A stretch of 64,000 nt of DNA, from the NCBI GenBank assembly GCA_030522415.1, contig CM060115.1, positions 8,963,579 to 9,027,578 on the forward strand, in the 5' to 3' direction. The notes under the pieces are model-generated. The model ran no database searches, had not been told where the DNA came from, and saw only the letters and a list, made by a program, of their open reading frames with translations. Below are positions 1-48,459 of the stretch, one piece after another; the first letter of the stretch is position 1, and every line of letters begins with the position of its first letter. The position numbers and the translations under genes are program-made. This DNA comes from Channallabes apus (lineage: Eukaryota > Chordata > Actinopteri > Siluriformes > Clariidae).

Positions 1-314
1 ACACCTGTTGTGTTTCACTGCTTTCGAAACAGATCAGAATCCTCAACTGGGATTCAACAGACTTTAAAAGCAATCTGGCTAAAAAGTTCTCCAGGGGAAC
101 TGGAAACGACTAGCAGGCAAAAAATCTGAGTATCATATCCAGTATATGCTTTCTACATTTTATCATCATGTAGGAACTGGATTTTCACTTGCGCAACAAC
201 TTTAGGACAAAAATTTACTTTGGCAGATCAAATGACTTCCAAAAATGCATGCACTGCATATTTAAATCTGGTTTTTCCTTCATGTGGTGCTCAGATGATC
301 AAATATGAACTTTA

Positions 315-40123
<39,809 letters not shown>

Positions 40124-40990
40124 GGTGGACTGGTGTGTTTACAAACCCGGCACAAGCTTCAGGAAAATATACTACACAGCATCTTGAGAGACAGGATGGT
40201 TTTAGCCAAGGCGACTTCCTAGTTTCCTGACACTACAAGCAGCTAGCTGGAATGCTAAGCTAACACGCTCTTTAGAGGCATGTAAACCATTAAAAAAAAA
40301 GAATTAGAGTTTAGCTTTGTCACTTAGCTAGCAGGCTAGCATTCTGGCAAAGAATATAAAGTGCTAATGCTAACCTGGCTGTTTTGTTAAACTGACGTTA
40401 AGACACAAACAATACACCGGGAAACACGGATACGAGTTCCCTCTCTCTCTCACACACACACACACACACTCTCTCTCTCTCTCTCTCTCGTACTCTCTCT
40501 TACACACGCACGCGCGCGCGCTTATACTAATAGAAAGGACGTTTACAATGTCAGCATCCGAAGCTCGCTTGCGCGTGAGCCGGATTTGAATTTTTGAATT
40601 TTAGCGCGTGACTCTTCTCCATGCGCGCGAGCGAATATTTCAATCCCTTTTTTTTTTTTTTTAAGAAATAAAACACACACGACTTTTTCTAAGACTTTCC
40701 CCCACCGATGTTGCTCACACACGCGTACACTCTCCGTCTTAAGAAATAAAAATGATCCCTTGTTGATGCGGAGGTGGTGATGTATTCTTCCGTTCCTTTC
40801 GCGTGCCAATGCAGGACCGCTTAACGGCCGCCTCATGCGCACGGACTGAGCAGAGCAGCTCGCGCTTGCGAGTATGCTGCGGATTAAATAGCGGCTCCTC
40901 AAAAACACACCCATTTGCGTAATAGACCTTGCGAAGCAAAAGGGGGAATGCTGTAAATTTTGTGACCGCAGCGACATCTAGTGGCACGGA
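40124..40990 (-). promoter_or_regulatory. Putative slc9a1 5' UTR and promoter
   Basis: Upstream of the start codon the sequence becomes GC- and CpG-rich (about 40500-40990) unlike its surroundings, as at vertebrate promoters. A TATA-like TATTTAAT lies on the minus strand at 40890-40883, which would place initiation near 40855 and give a leader of about 730 bases. ATTTGCGT/ACGCAAAT at about 40914-40921 resembles an octamer or C/EBP site. Dinucleotide tracts at 40441-40520 would fall inside this leader, as would several upstream ATGs. No transcript evidence; an additional non-coding exon cannot be excluded. Confidence 0.4.
40441..40520. repeat. Mixed CT / CA / CG dinucleotide tract
   Basis: (CT)n, (CA)n, (CT)n, then ACGCACGCGCGCGCGC ending at 40520. 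Alternating purine-pyrimidine of this type favours Z-DNA. It lies about 320-400 bases upstream of the slc9a1 start codon. Confidence 0.9.
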
Positions 40991-43160
40991 GGGAGTCGAG
41001 TGAGTAATGACTTGGCTCTGGCGTGATGCCAATCGATCTACAGCAAATATATCTACATAAAAAAAGAAAAAGGTCTGTCTGTGCATTGGTCAGAACTCAC
41101 TCTTTTAAACTCACACTATCTTTACGTTTCATACATTGGAGGACCGAAACCAGTAAAAAAAAAAAAGCCAGTCACAGCATCGCCCTACCTCGAGAACCTG
41201 GAGGAAACTACACATGCATACTGTAGGTTGGAGGGGAGGTACAGAACCCCAACCCTGGAGGTGTGTGTACTGTACTAACCATTAGCCACTGAGCCACCAT
41301 GCTTCACTTAAGCCAGATATCACGTGTGAACAAGAAGAAGACAAGAAGATTCAAGGTTCTCCTGGGAGATTATTGGATGTTCCCAAAACAATTGTGTGAT
41401 ATAATCAGTCCAGCTGGTCCTGGGTCTAATCCAGAGTCTTCAGCTAGTTGGATGTGCCTGACATAGCTCTATGAGGTTAAAATGGTTAAAAAAATTTCTA
41501 TTTTGGCTTCTAACCAGCCCCACAATTCCTTAACCCGACCCCCCTTAAATTGTTGGAGCAGTAACTCTAATCCAAGGCTTTCCTGGACCACAGAATTTTG
41601 CTCCTTGTTGAGTTTCCCAGACATTCCCAGACATAGGATCTGTGGGTTTGCCATGAGGTCATGGGTATGCCATCCAGTTTGATGTCCCTGATCAAACCAA
41701 GTGCTACTTGGATCTGACAGAGGGCATCCATGTGCAATGCCTGGATGAGTTTTACCAGCATTTACCCATTGGAGCCAATCAACCAGGTGGTAGTGTCCAT
41801 AGGTGAGTGTTTAGTGACTGGGCCATCCATGTATCCCAGTCAGGCTCAGTCGAAAATGACAATTTTGTTGGACCTGCAAAAAACGAAGGATGGGAGTCAT
41901 GTGCAATCCAGTCATTCAGCAAGCATGTGATGGACAGTGAAGCCATCTTTCACACTTAAGAAGCAAAAGACAATACAATAAACATGGCGTGTCAAACATG
42001 TCCGTCCTAGTCAAGCCCAGCTGGAAAACTGTTCATGTTTAATTTTATTTTTAACAATTGCTTAAATGTTTTGAAGGCCCAAGTAGCTGAATCAAAAGAT
42101 AGGCTGGCTGAAACAAATGAAAAGATTCAGCAAATATAATGAGGAACGGTTGACCGAATACACTACTGTACGTCCTGTTCTCTTTCTCCACTCTTCCCTT
42201 AAATGCTGCCAGTAATAGAATAACTGCCGTCCCTCTTTAATCCTTCACTCCTTACCCAAGGCCACTACAGAACGCTAGAAATCTGCAATGCAGCTTGCAC
42301 CTCAGCCATGACTCTGCATGTTTTTTTGTTGTTGTACTTTCTCATAAGTTTAAATGCAATTTTAAGCACCATCCTGAAACAATTCCTGTAGAACCAGCTG
42401 TTTCACATAAGCACTAGGTCTGCCCTATCAGTTTGAACCATCTGTTGAGAGATCTGCTAAATACATGTCAAATTTTATTTATTAAAGAGGGGGGAAATAT
42501 CTGGTGCTTGGTTATTTATTGGCCTCGCATGATCGTTCAAACGTTCCATACACTTTAATTTCAAACATGCGGAGCACAAACTGCTCTTAATTTTCCCTCG
42601 ATGTCTTGGAAATGGTTCATCTACAGTACACTTGCGTTAGGCGGATGTGCTCATCCAGAGCACTGTTTCGCTGTGAAATAAAAGTTCTTCTACTAAAGTT
42701 TATGTAAATGTTTTTGTTGATTATATATGTCATGGCATAACAGCACTCACAGCTGTGACCTCAACCTGAAATTATGTTAATAATGTAATCTGAAACCGCA
42801 GACGGTTCCAAATAAGAGACAAACACATCTGTCATTTGTCTGTCTTGCACTGCTATGTTAAGGACTGTTATTTGTTAACTATATATAGATGGTGGAATAT
42901 ATACTGTAGAATGTAGTCAAGCTTTTATCCCTTTAACTGATTGGCCTACAGCTTTTTATATGAATACGATTTATATAGATGCTTTAATACAAGGCAAAAA
43001 AGTGATATTAAAGAGGAAAAGTCTTACATAGTATAATGTAACTAACTTGCTTAGATGATTATCTATAGTTCATTTATTATTGTTATCAGTAATAAACCAT
43101 ACTACAGTACTATATTTAAAAAATGTATTGAATGTTTCAACACTTGTAGCACTCGCTCAC
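40991..43160. other. Intergenic, no gene recognised
   Basis: A decayed family B-like piece may lie at 41200-41300 (ACCCTGGAGGTGTGTGTACT, ACTAACCATTAGCCACTGAG). 41340-41950 is unusually even in composition and could be an old LINE or other repeat, but I cannot identify it. The rest is AT-rich without recognisable features. Confidence 0.5.
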
Positions 43161-43164
43161 TGAT

Positions 43165-43430
43165 GCAATTATCCAGTCACCTAATCATGTGGGAAACAAT
43201 GCGATGTAGAAATTCACACTTCTGAACTGGAGGAAATTGCTGTTTCAAGGACATCCAGTATGCAGGAGTTCTACAGATGACAATGTGTTTTTTTTTCTAT
43301 GACAAATAGGATTCTGGTCAGATCCAGTAGGTCCACACTGACAGGAAGGCTATGGTAACTCAAATTACCACTCTTTACAACCATGGTGAGCAGAAAAGCA
43401 TCTCAGGAAGCATGCATCCATGTTTGATGG
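43165..43430 (+). mobile_element. Tc1-like remnant
   Basis: AATTATCCAGTCACCTAATC resembles an arm of a fish Tc1 family. 43340-43415 (CTGACAGGAAGGCTATGGTA, ACTCAAATTACCACTCTTTA, GTGAGCAGAAAAGCATCTCA) is a decayed part of the transposase region between HTH and first Asp. The middle is deleted. Confidence 0.5.
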
Positions 43431-43984
43431 AGCTATACAACATTTTTCACATAATCCTAATAATGCCAGGCACGAGATGGATAGGATCCATCGCACACAA
43501 CTTTGTGCACTGATTATATCATCGTACACATGCAAAAACTGTTCTATAGAATGTCTATAGAACTTAATAGAAATTTAGAGATTCCTGTTCTCAGTTCTAT
43601 ACTGTACTGTAGATCTCTACTAGACCTGCAAGAGGACTATAGAACTGCTGCTATGATATTCTACAGAACTTATTTAAAACTCTAGGGTTTCCATTTCTAT
43701 AGAACCTTTTCAACCGAATTGAATTTCTATAGAAAATCCTCCTTCAGATCGCAGTTACCGAAGTTCTGTAGGATTTGTATTCATTTACTTCTATGATTGA
43801 GATTTTAAAGAATTTTGAAAACTTCTCGAGGGTCACACAACAACTCCATTTTGGATGACCAAATGTCTGTCATTATAACATTTCAGGAATATGGTGTAGT
43901 TCTGTTTATGTTCAGAACCTGTAGTTTTGGGTGCGACAAACCATTATAGACCATAAGATCAGTAATAGATCTACAGCCCTGAAG

Positions 43985-44085
43985 CAGTTTAAATTTAGAC
44001 TTCCTGCTCAAGAGCCTAACACTAAGCAGAGATTTGAACCCACAATCTTCAAGTCACTAAGGACCTCAACTTCTAACCACAGATA
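43985..44085 (-). mobile_element. SINE family A fragment
   Basis: The reverse strand carries a GTTAGAAG..GAGGTCCTTAGTGACTTG head, then GGGTTCAAATCTC (B box) and TAGGCTCTTGAGCAGGAAG, a diverged head and body. No tail. Confidence 0.4.
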
Positions 44086-44619
44086 TTGTGTTGTATTATT
44101 ATCACCATCAGTGAGCAACCGTCTCAACATTTAGAAGCCTGGAATTAAACTTACTGTATTTGCCATACATGATGTAAGCACAACATGATGTCGAATATAC
44201 ACTATAGACATGGATTTTAGAAACATCCTAATGATTAGTCTGATCTCATGTCCAGTACACATGACTGGCATGTTTGGGTTTTTCTTTACAATGATGTTTC
44301 CCCATTTGAGAAGGCTAAATTCAACCTTCTATTGAGAATGTAGCACGCCCTTTCGGCAGTTAACCAAAGCCACACAGACATGATGTATTTTCAGTTGGAT
44401 AATACTTAGCAATTAGTACGTCTTGGGTTTAAACATTAGCTACTGCTAGTCAATATTAATACATTGTAAACTCATGAACAGCTCCATAAAATGTTAATTA
44501 AATCATAGGTACCAATTTATTACTAGGGACAACAATAAGTTAAAATCACTATATTACAGTTTGGTTCATTACTTCCAGAAAATTAATATTTCCATAGGAG
44601 ATTCAGTTATACATAAAAA

Positions 44620-44627
<8 letters not shown>

Positions 44628-44711
<84 letters not shown>
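44628..44711. repeat. (TA)n tract
   Basis: Two pure TA blocks around a central TACTGTATAT, preceded by a 13-base A run; strongly self-complementary. Confidence 0.95.
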
Positions 44712-44713
<2 letters not shown>

Positions 44714-44762
44714 GTTTTTTTTGACAGTATAGTCATATTTGATGTCTAACATTTCTTACTTT

Positions 44763-44948
44763 GGTAGCACGGTGGCTTAGTCGCTAGCAGTGTTGCCTTG
44801 CACTTCCATGGTCTGGGTTTTTTGCCAGCCTAAGGTCTGAGTTCTCCATTGTTTTTAGCGGGTTTCTTCCCACAGTTAGATTATGTAGATATGCAGATTA
44901 GGTTCATTGCCGTTTCCAAATTGCCCGTAGTGTAGTGAATGCGCGTGT
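44763..44948 (+). mobile_element. SINE family B, partial copy
   Basis: TAGCACGGTGGCTTAGTCGC head, a decayed B box (GGTCTGGGTTTTTTGCC), CTTCCCACAGTTAGATTATG and TTTCCAAATTGCCCGTAGTG. The 3' third is absent. Confidence 0.7.
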
Positions 44949-45067
44949 CCCACCACAGTTGTAACAATAGGAGTAAACATATTGTTCACCATTGGTCTTC
45001 ATGGTCCCCAGTTGGACTACAGAGACTCTTAGATGGATAGATGAATTTCTTTACCCTTTCCCTAAAG

Positions 45068-45070
<3 letters not shown>

Positions 45071-45098
<28 letters not shown>

Positions 45099-45191
45099 CG
45101 GTATCTATCTATCTACGGTATCTATCTATCTATGGTATCTATCTATCTATCTATCTATCTATCTACGGTATCTATCCATCCATCCATCCAT

Positions 45192-45251
<60 letters not shown>
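45071..45251. repeat. Compound (TCTA)n-(CATC)n-(TA)n microsatellite
   Basis: TCTA blocks interrupted by CTACGG, then five CATC units, then about 30 TA units. Confidence 0.95.
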
Positions 45252-45257
<6 letters not shown>

Positions 45258-45434
45258 TTCATCGAACCCAAAGGAAATTTCAGACATCCAGTAGCAAAGG
45301 ATAGTACAGTAACAAAACAGGCTTGTAGTTGCAATTGCATCATATAGATCACACAAACCACACACATGTGGGAGATGACCCTTTCTTCTACAGAAAGACC
45401 CATGCTTCTACTGTACATAACTAAGTGAAGACAA

Positions 45435-45690
45435 ATGTACACTACCAGTCATCAAAGGTTTGGACAGACCTTCTAATTCCATGGTCTGTCTTGATTTTTA
45501 TTTCTTTCTACATTGTAAAACATGGCTGAAAGCGTTCAAAATATTCAATAATCTCCTTTGAACAGTTGATGCTATCATGTATCTGCTACTTATCCTCTGT
45601 AAAGACTTCATAACGGCTCTAATTTGAGGGGATGTTTATTAAATTCTAAATGAACTTCTCCTCTGCAGCAGAGGTAAGTTATGGTCTTGC
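45435..45690 (+). mobile_element. Tc1-derived MITE
   Basis: Begins ACACTACCAGTCATCAAAGG-TTTGGACA, a typical fish Tc1 end. 45490-45630 is the reverse complement of 13710-13838 with a shared ATTCAATAATCTCCTTTGAA core. No coding capacity; the right end is not defined. Confidence 0.6.
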
Positions 45691-46277
45691 TTTCCTGGGA
45701 AGGTCTTCATGAGAACCAGTTTCATCATGCTGCTTCAGGGTTTTTGCAAAAACACTTGACACAATACTGTTCTTGCATGGACAGTTCCACTACAGATGAC
45801 CTTCATGTCTTAAAATAACACATTAACATAGCTCAACATCAATCAAACAGTTGAACATGTGTGGCTAAACATTTCAAGGCAGTGTAGCGCTCAGTTTAGT
45901 GGACTATAAATTAAAGACACTGTGTCCGAGTTTAACAGTGATAATATGGCAATGGACACCAGCCAGCATTTGACCTTATCCCAAACAGACTCTCATGGAA
46001 ATCTCAAACAAGGAAATCAGCCCTGTAGCAGATGTGTCCATAGCCATAATAATCAGAGAACAATTATTTTTCCCTTCTAAGGGGATTATCACATGTATGA
46101 AATACTGTATATTAACATATCCTCAGCAAAAAAAGAAACGTCCTCTGACTTTCAACTGTTTTTACTTTCAGTAAACTTAATGTGTAAATATTTGTATGAA
46201 CACTAAAAGAGTCAACACCATAAGACATGAACTAAAAATGTTTCACAATGTGTCCCTGAATGAAGGGAGGCTCCAAA

Positions 46278-46688
46278 TCAGTCAGTACCAGTCAGTATCT
46301 GGTGGCCACCAGCTGCTTGAAGTACTGCAGTGCATCTCCTCCTCATGGACTGGACCAGATTTGTCAGTTCTTGCTGTGAGATGGAGGGATTGTGTGTTCC
46401 TGGTGTGACTCGGGCAGTTGTTGTGGCCGTCCTGTACCTGTCACGCAGGTGTGATATTCGGATGTACCCATCCTGTGCAGGTGTTGTTACACGTGGTCTT
46501 CCACTGCGAGGATGATCAGCTGTCCTTCCTGTCTCCCTGTAGCGCCGTCTTAGGCGTCTCACAGTGCGGACATGGCGATTTATTGCCCTAGCCACATCAG
46601 CAGTCCTCATGCCTCCCTGCAGCATGCCTAATGCACGTTCACGCAGATGAGCAGCGACCCTGGGCATCTTTCTTTGGGTGTTTTTCAC
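46278..46688 (-). CDS. Truncated Tc1 transposase: DNA-binding domain joined to C-terminal tail
   Basis: An open frame of 136 codons. From MPRVAAHLRERALGMLQGGM (second Met, about residue 8) come two helix-turn-helix segments (RTADVARAINRHVRTVRRLR; TTPAQDGYIRISHLRDRYRT) with the GRPR hook between them (HPRSGRPRVTTP). At about residue 103 (GTHNPSISQQ) it jumps to the family's C-terminal end (ELTNLVQSMRRRCTAVLQAA). All three catalytic acidic residues are therefore deleted, yet the frame stays open. It could at most bind transposon ends; whether it is transcribed is unknown. A retained relic is the simplest reading. Confidence 0.75.
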   Translation of the reverse strand: MKNTQRKMPRVAAHLRERALGMLQGGMRTADVARAINRHVRTVRRLRRRYRETGRTADHPRSGRPRVTTPAQDGYIRISHLRDRYRTATTTARVTPGTHNPSISQQELTNLVQSMRRRCTAVLQAAGGHQILTGTD

Positions 46689-46890
46689 AGTCGGTAGACG
46701 AGTCTCTTTAGTGTCCTGCGTTTTTAGAACTGTGACCTTAAATGCCTACTTTCTGTAAGCTGTTAAGGTCTTAACGACCATTCCACAGGTGCATGTTAAT
46801 TAATTGATTATGGTTAATTGAACATGCATGGAAAACATTGTTTAAACCCTTTACAGTGAAGATCTGTAAAGTTATTTGGATTTTTACAAC

Positions 46891-48003
46891 TGTTATGACC
46901 CAGAGTCATATAGGTATGAAAATGTATTGCATACTAACTGTTTGCTTTCCTACTTTGGTTTTATAGTATGCTTTGAAAGTGTTGTGTGTGTGTGTGTGTG
47001 TGTGTGTGTGGAGTTATAGGAGACCTCCTGCGAATGGCCCATTCAAACAGATTGAAGCAAGCTGATTGGACAAGCTGGGATCCACATGTTTAAAACCCAC
47101 CACTTGACAGAGCTCATGCTTAATGTGATGTGAAGTTAAAAAAAAAGTGCAGTCTGAGTTGTGACCAAAATTGAGTGACTATTTTGGAAACTGTAGTTGT
47201 GTTGTTAACTAGTAAAAAAAAAAAAACACTGTATATCTTGGGCACTTTGTAGCCTCTGTAGGAGTGAGAAGCCCCTTTTATTTTTACCTTTGCATTTTTC
47301 TCCTGTTTCTTGTCCAGGAAGTAGGTTAGACAAGTTTGATAAACGAATGAGATAATCTCGGTTCACTTCCATTGCTCAAATATCCCCCTCTTGGTCGGCG
47401 ACTGCGAGTGACGTCACTGCCCATACAATCCCGCCCCACAGTATAGACCCGCCCCTGACGCTGATTGACAGGTTTCTGTGTAACGTGTTGGAAATGCAAT
47501 TGCTAATGGATTAGCGATTGTGTTTGAATTTTGGCCGGCTTGACGCGCGGCGCAGAGAAAGTGAAAAAGCAAATGTGGTGATTGATTTTGATATTTAAAT
47601 ATGACAGGTTCATGACGTGTAAGACCTGGGAAATACAAACGGACTTTTCTTTTTCATTTGAAATTTGGCAGTCAGTGTGCGCTCGCAAAGGCGAATCAGC
47701 AAACGGTAATGCAAAGTTTGCAATTGCATTTGAATTATGGCACACTTTGTTCGTCCACATATGGGAAACGCAATTGCAAATGCAATTTTTGGCAATCATT
47801 TGCAATTGCATTTGAATATTGTCCGCGATATCGCTCCATACGGTAGAGTATTTTTGTTTGTTGTTTTGGGCATTACTCAACTCTGAATCTAAATAAAGGC
47901 TACATTTACTTTGTTAAACCTGGTGACTAATTTACTTGGGAGTGGGAAGGTGGTGAGCGGTCTTATGTTATGTCCATTACACCCCTAGGTAGAGGTCGTA
48001 ACA
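46891..48003 (+). mobile_element. 5' LTR of a Ty3/Gypsy-like retrotransposon
   Basis: Starts TGTTATGACC and ends GGTCGTAACA, near-perfect inverted termini with TG...CA as in LTRs. It contains a TG microsatellite (46984-47010), a TTTAAAACC TATA-like motif (about 47089) and a polyadenylation signal AATAAA at 47892, about 110 bases before its end. A primer-binding-like site follows directly (48009). At 1.1 kb it is long; the part 47390-47830 has a different texture with GCAATTGC repeats and may be a nested insertion. No second LTR is present. Confidence 0.8.
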
Positions 48004-48008
48004 TGATT

Positions 48009-48020
48009 TGGGGGCTCGTC
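48009..48020 (+). promoter_or_regulatory. Primer-binding site, tRNA-Pro type
   Basis: TGGGGGCTCGTC, starting five bases after the LTR, equals the first 12 bases of the tRNA-Pro-complementary site used by many LTR elements. The match ends after these 12 bases, suggesting decay. Confidence 0.7.
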
Positions 48021-48089
48021 AGCTGTTAGATCTTCTCGTTTGAACTACAGTTGTCTGTCTGGCAGTTTTTTCTTATTGGTGGTGGCGAT

Positions 48090-48389
48090 ATGGAGTTTAA
48101 GTTAGAGGATTTCACTACAAATCCAACTAGAGGGAAGTTGGACACATGTCGCAAGGCTGATTTAATTTTGGTTGCCAGTTAGTTCAAGAAAGGGGGAGAT
48201 TAAACAACTCCTGATAGAAAAGCTAAATGAACGGGATGTGTTTGAAAACCCAACTTTAGCTGATGGAGTTAAACTGGGTGAGATTGCTGGTATTCCTACC
48301 CCACTCAAAGACCTCCCAGTGCAGCCGGGCATGACGGCAGAGGAGTTAAGGATAACTCTGCGTATAAGGGAGGTGGAAGCGATTGTTTG
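48090..48389 (+). pseudogene. gag remnant of the LTR retrotransposon
   Basis: Starts MEFKLEDFTTNPTRGKLDTC-RKADLILVAS then a stop. In a shifted frame it continues PVSSRKGEIKQLLIEKL and ends with EELRITLRIREVEAIV and a stop. The MEFKLEDF...LDxCRKxDL opening is like the gag start of fish Gypsy elements. The rest of gag, pol and the 3' LTR are missing; Tc1 sequence resumes within about 20 bases. Confidence 0.65.
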
Positions 48390-48459
48390 AATTTGAACAT
48401 TGTTGTTGAAATACACAGTCCTGAAAAAGGGGCGTTTCTTTTTTTGCTGAGTGTATATT

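Larger units (their letters stand above)
46119..48457 (-). mobile_element. Tc1 transposon with nested LTR retroelement
   Basis: Left end CCTCAGCAAAAAAAGAAACG (46121) and right end GCGTTTCTTTTTTTGCTGAG followed by TGTATA (48432-48457) are inverted repeats of one Tc1 family. Left arm, transposase remnant and start of the right arm run to about 46890. A foreign LTR element occupies about 46891-48400. The right arm then resumes at about 48405 (AGTCCTGAAAAAGGGGCG). So the 2.3 kb span is a deleted Tc1 of about 0.8 kb plus a 1.5 kb insertion. Confidence 0.85.

Noticed and set aside
40543..41086. Minus-strand frames of 144 and 115 codons upstream of slc9a1
   Set aside because: They lie in the GC-rich candidate leader and promoter, show no recognisable domain, and fit long chance frames in CpG-rich DNA. 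They could at most be upstream ORFs.
41340..41950. Possible LINE or host exon
   Set aside because: Several short frames and even composition, but no reverse-transcriptase or other motif could be read in any frame.
45071..45196. CRISPR-like or structured repeat array
   Set aside because: Units are plain TCTA/CATC tetranucleotides without spacers; a eukaryotic microsatellite.
47503..47880. 125-codon frame with repeated Asn-Ala-Ile-Ala phrases
   Set aside because: Produced by GCAATTGC repeats inside the LTR; no family resemblance and several overlapping frames are equally long.
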